Assembly (NCBI GenBank): GCA_039654915.1
Contig: CM077600.1
Location: 71,557,992 to 71,621,991, forward strand
Source: Aquilaria yunnanensis
Taxonomy: Eukaryota; Streptophyta; Magnoliopsida; Malvales; Thymelaeaceae
Length of the DNA stretch: 64,000 bases
Direction: 5' to 3'
Positions 11,895 to 21,830 of the stretch are shown here, one piece after another. Made by a program: the position numbers and the translations under genes. Numbering within the stretch: position 1 is the stretch's first letter; each line of letters starts with the position of its first letter. Below the pieces are notes generated by a model that made no database searches, had not been told where the DNA came from, and worked only from the letters and a program-made list of their open reading frames with translations.

Positions 11895-11967
11895 AAATTG
11901 GAAAGAGGGTATAAGTGCTCAAGTTATCAAGGCTCTAACTTGAGCACTTATACCCCCTTTCCAAATT
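11895..11967. repeat. 31-bp inverted repeat in LTR C
   Basis: Arms 11895-11925 and 11937-11967 are reverse complements with two mismatches and an 11-base loop. An additional AGTTAGAGCC/GGCTCTAACT pair lies at 11881-11890 and 11931-11940. LTR D lacks the right arm, so the structure arose by a local inverted duplication in C. Confidence 0.85.
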
Positions 11968-12445
11968 AAGGGGATTTTCATAGTTTTCATTGGCCTAAGA
12001 GTTAGGTCTTGAACTTTGGGGATATGAGGAAGAAAACCTAAGGTGATCCCAACCAAACCATGTGGTTTGGTAAGTGAGCCGCTAAGAAGCTCTAAGCTAA
12101 GCCCTAAGAGATTGGCACGTAGAACCACATAATATGGCTACCTTAGACAATAAGTTAAGGGTAAGACGGGCAAGTTTTTTAAGGAGGTGACGACTTACTC
12201 CATTACCTATAAGTGGGACTTAGGGGAGGTAAAGGATTTGGGATATGAGGGCCAAGATCTCAAGTATCTCTGCCATTTGAGCTCATGGCAAGAATAAGAC
12301 ACCTAAGGTATAAGAAGTCCCAAGGATTGTGTGTGTTGCATATCATGCATTCATGCATTACATATTCTTATTTTATTGTCTTGTGTTGATTGTTAGTTGG
12401 TTGTTTGTTTGTTTGTGTGCCATATTTGCATGCTTGCTTGCTATT

Positions 12446-12500
12446 TTCTTTACAGGTACCACAAGGGATCCTTATTGAGTACATTCATATACTCACTCCC
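12446..12500 (+). promoter_or_regulatory. Conserved LTR stem-loop module, copy in LTR C
   Basis: A pyrimidine run and ACAGGTACC (acceptor-like) are followed by CCTTATTGAGTA, a loop, and TACTCACTCCC. Stem TGAGTA (12476-12481) pairs with TACTCA (12490-12495). The same module with a different but still paired stem occurs in LTRs D, I, J and H. Its role is unknown; it probably lies in the transcribed R/U5 part. Confidence 0.6.
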
Positions 12501-13149
12501 TTAAGTTTGTTATGCAAATTCTAACGCTAGGCCTAACAACTAAGTTGATAATTGTGGGCTAAGTTTCCTTTTTTTGTAGGTACTTATTCTTTATAATCCT
12601 TGAGATTCTAAGCTTCTTGTGAGTTAAGCTTCGTACTAAGTGTTATGGCCTTACAATTTAAAGGCTAAGTGGTGCGCAAGGAAAAGAAAGGGGCTTGTAC
12701 TTGGAGCATGGTAGCTCAAAGGTGTGCTCAAGTAAAGGATCTTAGTTAAGGATTTTGTCTTGTATGTTTGTAGTAGCTTGTGCACTAAGATGTTGCCTCT
12801 TTTAAGATACATTGTGGTCTTAAACCATTGTGTTACTTTTGGGTGCATGCTAGTATTGTAAAGTGTGCACAAACTATTACTTGAAGTTGAAGTAACTAGT
12901 ATTTTATTGTCTTGGCATGATTTAAGTATGTTCAAATGAATGCTTGAGCGATGGTTTGCCAAAATGGTTTATTTAATTGTTTTGCATCGCCAAGACGAAA
13001 GCATGCATATCTTCTTGTAAGGTAGGCCAAAGAACTAGTTGCACGTAAATTGTTTTAATTTACCCATAAGTAATGGTTAGTCAATAGTAACTAAATGGGA
13101 TCACAGTCCCAAAAGGCCTACAAGTTATACAATTTGGAACACTAGGGCC

Positions 13150-14250
13150 TACAAGTCACTTGAAAACCATGTAAATATACACATATTAGTACCTAAAAAT
13201 TCAACAAGTGAACTTTTTTGTTGTCATTATGGAGATCTTTGCTAATTTTCACAGTCGTTCTCTAATCTATCTCCACTGCTTTAGAGTTTTTAAGGAGTCA
13301 CAATGGACCTACTTTCTAGGGATTCATCATTCTTTCTCTTGGGGTTAAGATCTATTGTTTATTTGCCACCTCAAGCAGAGCCTTATAAGCTCACTACATA
13401 CCCTTTTCAGAGCAATGCTTGATCAACCTAAATAGTAGTGTCCCCTTTTAGGGTCTTAAAAAGCATAGTTAGCCATTTAATATCTGCCTTAATATGGAAT
13501 TGTACCTAGGCTAGTATCCTACTAATATCATTGTATGATGAGGGTACATCCATGATGAGGAATTCTATTGTATGTGAGTCACAAATCTTGTTGCCATTAG
13601 CATAAAGGGAAAACTTATGATCCCCAAGGTAGGGAGTAGGTTTAAACATGGGATCTAGAGAGGACCAATGAATGCTAATTTTCTCCAGTAATGAAGTGAC
13701 TATCACATTATACTTGGCCCCAACATCCAAATAGAGAAGCCTAACATCAAATTTGTTTATGCATGGTGTGATGATGATGGCATTAGCATGTGGGAGCACT
13801 ATGTAGAATCCATCTGCCTTTGTTAGGATATTCCTACAATATGTTAACTCCAAGTGAGTGAATTCATGTTCTTGCCATTTTTGTATAGAGGGTGAGTCCC
13901 TATTAGTGATCATGTGAACAACTTTGGTAGCCAGCCTAAGGTCCCAAAAGTCCTTTATAAGAGAGATAGCCGTTTCTAGGTGCCTGCCCCTAGCAAGATC
14001 TCAGTCATCATCGTCTCGCTTACAAGGCCTTTCATCATTCCTCCTATAAGGGGATTCAGGTTGTACCACATACTCCTTAAGCTTTCCAGCTTAGCCAAGC
14101 TCCTAAATATGTTGCTTCTGCTTCCAATAGTCCTCAGTGTCATGCCTCTTGTCCTTATGCTAATAGTAGTACTTCTTAAGGTCCATTTTCAACTTAGAAC
14201 CATTAGGATAGGCCATTTAGCCGCCAAGTTTTGTCTTTCAAGAGCATAGA
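13150..14250 (-). pseudogene. Element F: Tat-like gag/protease fragment
   Basis: Read on the - strand, a zinc-knuckle-like stretch (YYYHKDKRHDTEDYW, about 14120-14190) resembles CQFHRDHGHDTEDCF of element E. It is followed by a protease region (13913 to 13506) with DVPSSYNDI, where E has DVPSSYNAILGRQ. Then comes a weak match to the stretch after protease (QFHIKADIKWLTM, 13500 to 13200; E has GNLHIRPDVKYLTV). Many stops are present and the protease Asp is not recognisable. It abuts LTR C on the left and element D pol on the right, so both of its ends are broken. Confidence 0.7.
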
Positions 14251-14261
14251 AGATATTTACC

Positions 14262-17200
14262 CTAATGGCATGCAAAGGTAGTAACCACTTGATCCTTGGA
14301 AAGAATCACCCCAGAATACTTATGGCTCAAGGCATCGGCAACCACATTGTCTTTAGTAGAACAATAGTCTATCGAGCAATCGTAACCCTTGATATACTTG
14401 ATCCGCCTTTTATGCCTCATGTTTAGGTCCTTTTGGGTACACAAATACTTTAGATTTTTATGGTTCATAAAGATCTTAAAGGACCTTCCTACAAGGTAGT
14501 ATCTCTAGACCTTTAAGGCAAACACAATAGCTGCCAACTCAAGATCATGCACTAGGTAGTCTAACTTGTTAGGCCTTAACTGCCTACACCGATATGCAAT
14601 CACTTGCTTATCCTACATCAACACATATCCTTATCTTGTCCCAGATGCATCAGTAGACAAAACAAAAGTCTTATGTGGATTTGGTAGGATTAACATGGGA
14701 GTAGAAGTGAACCATTTCTTAAGCTCCTTAAAACTTTCCTCACACTTTGAAGTCTAAATGAACTTCTGTGCCTTATTTGTCTAGGTAGTCAATGACGAAG
14801 CTATCAAAGAAAATTTCTTAATGAACCTTTGGTAATAGCTTGCCACACCCGAGAAACATCAAATTTTAGTTACAGTTGTTGGGCGTTTCCACTCCACCAC
14901 TGCCTTTACCTTTTTTGGGTCAACACTTAGTCCTTGAGCATTTAGAATATGCCCAAGAAAGGAATCTCACTTGCCCAAAATTGGCACTTAGATAGTTTTT
15001 CATAGTATTGGTTGTCTTTAAGCACTTGTCAAGCTATCCTCAAATGTTCCTCATGTTCATGGGGAGTCTTAGAGTACACCAAAAAATCATCAATGAACAC
15101 CTTAACAAATTGATCTAGGTAGGGCATAAAAATCCGATTCATGGCATCCATAAAAACTACTGGAGCATTAGTCACTCTAAAAGGCATAACCATGCACTCA
15201 TAATTCCCATACGTATCCTGAATGCAATCTCCAGGATATCTTCATCCCTAACTCTTATTTGGAAATATACAGACCTTAGGTATATTTTGGAAAAGACCTT
15301 TGCCCCTCTTAACCTATCAAATAAGTCATCAATCCTGGGCAACAGATATTTGTTCTTCGCAGTTACTGCATTTAGTTTCTTGTAATCTATACACAAGTGT
15401 AAGGTTTCATCCTTCTTCTTCACAAACAACACCGGGGCAGCCCATGGGGAAACACTTGGCCTTATAAAGTCCATCTTAAGCAGTTCTTCTAATTGCTTTT
15501 CCAGCTCATCCATTTCAGGCACTGACATCTGATATGGGGGTATGGAAATTGGTTCAGCTCCAGGTTACAATTGTATGGAGAATTAAATCTCCCTAATTAG
15601 AGGTAATCCTTAGTGGTCTACAAGAAAAAATTTTGGAAATAGATTGACTATTAGGATTTGCTTACATTGTTCCTCAACTACCGCCTCATTCAATGTGTAA
15701 TATACTTCCTCACTCACAATGGGAATGGACTCCATCAACTTGAGGTGCAAGCTTTTAGCACTACATGCCAAAGCGCCTATGCAAGTCACACTTACCACTG
15801 AGGCATCCTCAAGGGTGACCTTACAACCTGCACTGTCGATCTGAGCCTTATACCAACCTGACCAATCCATTCCAAGGACAACATCATAAGGGATCGATGT
15901 TAAAACCCAAAGGTCACACAAGAACTTATGACCCCCACACTATAAAAGATACCCCTTAACCATTTCATTGGCGAAAATGATATTCCTCCCAACAGTCTTA
16001 ATAAACCTCATCTCATCCATTAAAGTCTTTTGTAGTCCTAAATAAAATGAAAAAAATAGGAGCACCAATATCAAACAGAATACTAATACTACTATCCTGA
16101 ACATTAAAGTTACCTTGCACAGTTGTCGGCTCTCTAGGTGTCTGGCCCATCAAAGTAAAGACATGTGCCTGCATAAGGGCTCCTGTAGATGCATTTCCAG
16201 CTCATGAGGCTCCTGGTCTTCCTTGGCCTTGCCTTTGCCTAATCCTTGGGCACTTTGTAGCCCAATGTCTAGGCTAGTGGCAATAATTGCAGAGATTGGT
16301 CCCAAGGGTTCATTGTTTGTTACCATGAAACTTTTGACAATTAGGGTAATGGCCCTTCCCAATCTTCTTGCCTTTCTTTGAGGTTAGACTTTTTGCCCAA
16401 CAATCTTAAGTGCACAGAGACCCTTGGCGCAATGCCCTCTCCTTGGGTTTCACCTTCGTCAACTCCCTTTCCAATGCCAAGGCCTTTTGAACGACCTTCT
16501 GATAGGTTCAAACTCCAATAATAGTCAGGAAACTCCTCAACTCCACTTTAAGTCCATGAATAAAATTCTTTGCCTTAAGTTCATCCTTCTCGGCCAAGTA
16601 AGGAGCATACCGAAAATGAGAACCAAATTTCCTCTCGTTCTCATGGACCGTCAAGCTTTCTTGAACTAACTCATCAAATTTTATCCTCTTTTGGTCATGG
16701 CCTACCTCACTATTAAACTCATTTTAGAATTCTTTCCCAAATTCAGTCCAATCAAGTACTTTGCTCCTTTGCTCGGGTTTAGCTTCAATGTAAGATCAAG
16801 TCTCTCCATGACATCTTTCTACTGTAGGAAAGCCTTGGCTTCCAACAAGAAAGGCACCAAGTCCATCTTAGCCTTATCATCCAACTTCTTATTCTTAAAA
16901 ATTTTGAATGATTTGGTACAACCAACCTTCAGCATCAAGATCACCCACACCATTAAAATTTGGAGTATTAATTTCTCAGCATATCGAAATGAGCCCCATA
17001 TGGTCCAGAATAACGGGCCTCCTACTTCTTCTACTGGGATGGATATCCTCCTCATCATCTTCCTTACTATCCTCTTCAATGTTCACTTAAGTGTCGTCAT
17101 GGACTTGCTCTTGACCTTGCACTTGCCCTTACAGTAGAGGATTTCTCCCTTGACCTTGGTGCACCATTGGGACTTGGTTCACTTCGGCCCTTACCCCATT

Positions 17201-17400
17201 CGGTTCCTTCAAGGTTTCCCCTCCATTTGGAGGTTGAGCATGTTCCATAAGTAGGATAGCTATGCCATGTAGCATCCGGTCCATAGGCTTATTGAGCCTT
17301 TATAACAAAGAATCCACTTCTCTCATGTCTACATTATTGGGATTACTAGTTCCTACACCAAGAGCCTGAGCCTCAACAGTAGCACCTGACTGAGTATTAA
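14262..17400 (-). pseudogene. gag-pol: Element D: Del/Tekay-like chromovirus gag-pol, integrase missing
   Basis: Read leftward. Gag with the Retrotrans_gag region (about 16850-16450) and a CCHC knuckle (CNYCH..RHWATKC, about 16240-16290); protease with DIG in place of D[TS]G (near 16070) and the flap-region motif DVVLGMDW near 15870. RT follows ([20 protein letters not shown] near 15440, [10 protein letters not shown] near 15370, FIDDFLVYS with intact catalytic Asp pair at 15086-15097), then RNase H (NVVADALSHKYSG near 14330). The sequence then changes to element F, so the integrase and 3' LTR are absent. Several frameshifts and stops occur, notably in gag. The motif set is that of the Del/Tekay branch, distinct from the Tat elements A, B and E. 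Confidence 0.88.
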
Positions 17401-17524
17401 CCATGATACCTACAACCAAAGCCAGAAGACCACACCCACAACAACTTATAGGCAGTGCTAACTACACTGAGCACAAGGAACACTTAGATTTTAGCTCACT
17501 TATTGCCTCTACTGGGACCATTGA

Positions 17525-17539
17525 CCTGCTTGGATACCA
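17525..17539 (-). other. Primer-binding site of element D (initiator tRNA-Met type)
   Basis: On the - strand TGGTATCCAAGCAGG follows the LTR end by a few bases. The first seven bases match the TGGTATCAGAGC primer site complementary to initiator tRNA-Met; the rest is diverged. Confidence 0.6.
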
Positions 17540-17542
17540 AAC

Positions 17543-18226
17543 TATCACAAAGCGGGTCCCAATGCCCCAAATTGCTTAACTTGTAGGCCCTTTGGGACTG
17601 TGATCCCACTTAGTTTCTATTGGCTAACCATTACTTGTGGGTAAATTAAAACAATTTATGTGCAACTAGTTCCTTAACTTCCTTGCAAAAAGATATGCAT
17701 GCTTTTGTCCTGGCGATGCAAAACAATTAAGTAAAGCATTTTGGGAAAACATTGCTCAAGCATTCATTGGAAATGTACTTAAACCTTGCAAAGACAATAA
17801 AATACTAGTTACTTTTACTTCAAGTAATAGTTTGTGCACACTTTATAATATTGGCATGCACCCAAAAGTAACATAATGGCTTAACACCACAATGTATCCC
17901 AATAGAGGCAACATCTTAGTTCACACGGTACTATAAATAAATGAGACAAAATCCTTAACTAAGATCCCTTACTTGAGCCCCACCTTTAAGCTATCAAGCT
18001 CCAAGTGCAAGCCCCTTTCATTTCCTTGTGCGTTGTTTAGCCTCTAAACTGTAAAGGCATACCACTTAGTTAGTACAAAGTTAACAAACAAGAAGCTTAG
18101 AATGTCAAGGATTATGAAGAATAAGTACGTACAAAAAGAGTAAACTTAGCCCACAACTATCGACTTAGTTGTTAAGCCTAGCATTAGAGCTTGTACAACA
18201 AACTTCAGGGAGTGAGTACATGAATG
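17543..18226 (-). mobile_element. Element D 5' LTR, segment 1 of 3
   Basis: This is the 3' end of the 5' LTR in element orientation, adjoining the PBS. It matches LTR C (12550-13140) inverted. It is broken at 18226 by solo LTR G2; GAATG at 18222-18226 is repeated after the insertion. Confidence 0.85.
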
Positions 18227-19642
18227 TGTTGGGTTTCGGGAGCCAAACAGCGCAGTGGAATTCAACCGAAACCCTCTAGGATCCAAGTGAAACGGGGTAA
18301 ATCGGGTGTTCAAAAATTTCATACCTAATTTTCGGTTGAGATCTCTCACTCAACTGTAGAGTCAAATCACAAAACCTGAACAATTGACGTGTTCAGGCTC
18401 TCTATGGTATCCACACGAGCCTCTCGGGATCACCACGCTTCCATCACGTCCCGACAGATGCGTTTCTCTTGTGCTCGCAGTGCTAGCTTGCGTCCTCCAA
18501 GGAATTGCAAGAGAAGAGTGCGGCTGCCCTTTTGGGAGGCTAGGGCAAGGAGACCTCCGAATTTCTCACTTAAAAGTTGTATTTGTAGTGAGACTCAACT
18601 TCCAGGCCTCATGGGTTTCAAAGCACTAATCCAATTAGGATTTAATTTCGGGCTTAATAATGGCTCAACTCCTTGGCCCACTATTAATACGAAATTAAAG
18701 TGAAACCATAACCCAAATAATTAGCCCATGCACTCTAATGATCCAAATAGCTCTATGTGTGCGACCCAATAGGCTCTTGCCATGTTGGCAATGATCATAA
18801 ATCACATTTATGATCATAAGCAATGAGCGGTGTCTAGCAACACATCATTGCTACCCAAGTGACAAGATTGTCGGTGAATCGACTAAACCTTTATGATCAT
18901 CACCGATATATGCCATTATCCCTTTGTCCAAGATATCAAGACTAAGCACGAGACATGGAATGTGTCACTCTTGTATAGCCCAATCTTTGGTTTCTTGATT
19001 ACCGAGTAGACCAAATTAAACTGACGACATTGATATCATATATCAACTCATCGGACCATGGCCATGCATTTTCTAAGTCTCACTCTATCAAGGGGCCCAA
19101 AGATATCACTCCCGTTACATAGGAAGGACAAATCCCATCTTGATCATACAAATCCCTCCGCATGATATGTGACATACCCAATGACCTCCTTCAAGTTCAC
19201 TCAGTTACGAGCAACAAAGGAAAGTATCAAAGTATGTGACTCACATGTAGGGAACCTTGATGATCTTTGGTCGAAGGACTACATATACCATGATCACTAT
19301 GAGAATCACTTATGACACTCATATAATGATCCATGAAGTGTTCTCATGGTGGGTCGGTCCAGTATACAAGTTCTCCAACTTGTACCCATATGTAGACTAC
19401 ATATCTCATATTAGTCTCCACATATGCTAGTCATTATGTATTATTGCAACCCGCTCCACAATAATACTAGACTAGGGACATTTAAGAATATCATTATTCT
19501 AGGGTTACAATTATGTTTATTACGTTACGCAAAAATAAAACAACAAACAAAATTGCTGGAGTAATGCCTCAATAAAATATCATGACTCAATGTGCAAAAA
19601 TACAATCATCTCATGATTGGCTTTTTGGGCACAATACTAACA
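18227..19642 (-). mobile_element. Solo LTR of family G (copy G2)
   Basis: Inverted copy: starts TGTTGGGTTTC and ends GGGCACAATACTAACA. It is flanked by the 5-bp target duplication GAATG (18222-18226 and 19643-19647). It was inserted into the loop of the palindromic stem of LTR D. No internal domain remains, so it is a solo LTR left by LTR-LTR recombination. Confidence 0.95.
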
Positions 19643-20184
19643 GAATGTACTCAGTAAGAATCCTTTGTGGTACCTACAAAGAAGATAGTAAGCAAGCATG
19701 CAATATGGTACACAAACAAACATACAACCAACCAACAATCAACACAAGACAATAACATAAGAATTTGCAATGCATGAATGTATGATATGCAACACACGTA
19801 ATCCTAAGGACCTTTTACTCCTTAGGTGTCTTATTCTTTCCATAAGCTTAAATAGCAAAGGTACTTGAGACACTGGCCCTCGTATCCTAAATCCTTTACC
19901 TTCTTTAAGTCCCACTTACAGGTCTCAGAGTAGGTCATCGCCTCCTCTCAAAACTTGCTCTTCTCACCCTTAACTTAATGTGCAAGGTAGCCATCTTATG
20001 TGGTTCTACTTGCCAAGCTCTTAGAGCTTATCTTAGAGCTCCCTAATGGCTTATTTACCAAACCACATGGTTTGCTTGGGATCCCCTTAGGTTTCTTCCT
20101 CATTTACCCAAAGGTCAATAACTAACTCTTGGGCCAATGGAGGCTCCAAAACTTGTCTTAACCTCTTTGGCGCCCCCTTGATAA
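19643..20184 (-). mobile_element. Element D 5' LTR, segment 2 of 3
   Basis: Continues LTR D after G2, including TACTCAGTAAGAATCC and GGTACCTACAAAG, the inverted counterpart of 12440-12480 in LTR C. It is interrupted at 20184 by element E; GATAA at 20180-20184 is the target duplication. Confidence 0.88.
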
Positions 20185-21060
20185 TGATGGCCGAGGGCCT
20201 CATCGTTTAGAGTCATGGTGACTGGTGGAGAGACTTCTAGTAGGAAGAACGCCTGGAGGACGATTCGCCCTTGGGAGTGTGCCTGAAAGTCCAGAAATAA
20301 AGGGTTAGGAGGGCCCCGGAATGTGTTTCCGGGGGGGGGAGCCTCCGACGCCCAACTCAGTGGTGGCTGAGAAAAGGCAGAGGAAATAGCACAAAGGGGC
20401 TGAAGAGTCTCGCCTGGTGATTTTCTCAGAGTCTGGGAGTCAGACCTTTGCCAACCAACCTCCTGCCAAATATTTATTTCCTGGTATTTATAGGAGTACC
20501 TAGCCCGTTCAGATCACGACACGTGTTTGGTCGGATGTTCCCTGAGTTTCTGGGCGTAAGGGATAGATAGTTGGTAGCAGGCTGCCTTGAGCCTTGTGCT
20601 GAGATGGGCCATGATGTGATTTTGATGGCGTCAGCGTGTCAGAGCGCCTTTTGAGGCGGCTTATGACGTCTGTGAAAGGACGTGTCAGAGGCTTCCTTAA
20701 ATGCTTCCTTAAATGCTCCTGCCGTACTCCCGAGGTCCCTGGGCGAGGTCGTCCTTTGGTACGGACAGTGCCTCTTCGGGAAACACGCCCTCAGTTCGGG
20801 GGTACCCAGCTTCAGGGAGTTCTACCTTCGGGGAGATCATGTTCGGCCCGCAATAGCTGGTGCCTCTTTTCCGAAGGTGATCTGTTTGCAACCTCGGGGG
20901 GCTAGTAGTATCCTCAAGTTTCCTGGCGTGCCGGGCTCGGAGCTCTTCGGCTATCTCCCAAGGTGTATGATCCCACCTTTACTCGGGTAGCGCCAGTTTC
21001 TTCTGGCCATTCTTGTGGCAGGGAGTTCTGCCAGATAGAGGCGATAGCCTTTGGCTATCA
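20185..21060 (-). mobile_element. Element E 3' LTR (876 bp)
   Basis: Delimited by the GATAA duplication on the left and the PPT on the right. The TATA-like TATTTATA at 20485-20492 (TATAAATA on the - strand) matches that of the 5' LTR. Confidence 0.96.
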
Positions 21061-21064
21061 CATG

Positions 21065-21073
21065 CCCCCCTTT
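21065..21073 (-). other. Polypurine tract of element E
   Basis: AAAGGGGGG on the - strand, four bases (CATG) before the 3' LTR start at 21060. Confidence 0.85.
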
Positions 21074-21148
21074 GGAAAGCCGAAGTGAAGACTTCGGTTT
21101 TGCATCTCTTTCCGAGGTTGTTCTTGGGAGTCTCTTAGGAAGCTCAAC

Positions 21149-21308
21149 CTGTTCCGAGGATGCACCTCTTGCCCAAAGGTATGGGCTGTTCGGCCTTGGC
21201 CTGTTCTTTGGTGTCTTCGAGGTGGAGCCTGTGCCGAAGATACACCTCTTGCCCGAAGGTCATGGGCTGTTTGGCCATAGCCTGTCTCTTGGTGTCCTCG
21301 AGGTAACC
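21149..21308 (+). repeat. Two tandem 80-bp units upstream of the antisense promoter
   Basis: Units 21149-21228 and 21229-21308 both contain GCACCTCTTGCCC or ACACCTCTTGCCC, then GGGCTGTT.GGCC and CTTGGTGTC.TCGAGGT. They lie between the 3' LTR and the TATA box at 21572 and could be duplicated enhancer-like sequence; that role is inference only. Confidence 0.8.
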
Positions 21309-21571
21309 TGCTTTTTCTTCTTGCAGGTCTGCGTAACGTCGCGTCTGATGGCCAAGCGTGTCAGTCTAAGCGACGCGTCCCAGCTTTTTAGGGATGTCAG
21401 AAGACGTGTCCCCTGTTTTGACGCGGTGATTGACATGTGGCGCTTTGCCATTTGGAGGAGAGTCGCGTCGGTTACAGAGGGTGCGCCTTTTCAGGTGCAG
21501 AGGGCAGTTACGGTGACGGTTCACCTCCAAAAGGGTACTTATGACGACGTTTCAGTTACCAACCTTTGGCC

Positions 21572-21579
21572 TATAAATA
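21572..21579 (+). promoter_or_regulatory. TATA box of the element E antisense gene
   Basis: GGCCTATAAATAGCCC is a textbook plant TATA context, about 250 bases before the ATG at 21831. It is on the strand opposite to gag-pol and outside the LTR, so the antisense gene appears to have its own promoter. Confidence 0.7.
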
Positions 21580-21830
21580 GCCCATTCCATCATAAGTCCC
21601 ATTTGCTTTTACTTCTGCTCTTTCCTCTGCTTTGCCCCTGTTTTCATACTTTCTTGCTTTCTGTGGCGGGGCTGCCTTAATCAGAGCTTTTTTCAGCCAA
21701 CTTTCATGACGGCGTCCTCAGACTTTGGCAAATCTTTTGGTGGGTTTTTGTTTTCCAGAGTGTTTTGATTCCTCTGTTCTTTTGAGTTTTTCCCGGAAAC
21801 TGTTTTCTTGCCTTTTCTGAACTCGTTTTC

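Larger units (their letters stand above)
10598..13140 (+). mobile_element. Element C 3' LTR (Del/Tekay-like, about 2.5 kb)
   Basis: Begins TGACAACTCTCC after the polypurine tract. It matches, in inverse orientation, the LTR of element D along its whole length: from TGACAACTC (TAACAACTCC in D, 32449) through the CAGGTACCACAAGG block near 12455 to the CCTACAAGTTA..CAATTTGG block near 13120. The exact right end is uncertain because the last 20 bases diverge from D. ORFs inside it are chance. Confidence 0.8.

Noticed and set aside
21051..21680. 209-codon + strand ORF before the antisense gene
   Set aside because: Covers the LTR edge, the PPT, the 80-bp repeats and the TATA box; it is in a different frame from the antisense gene and encodes no known domain.
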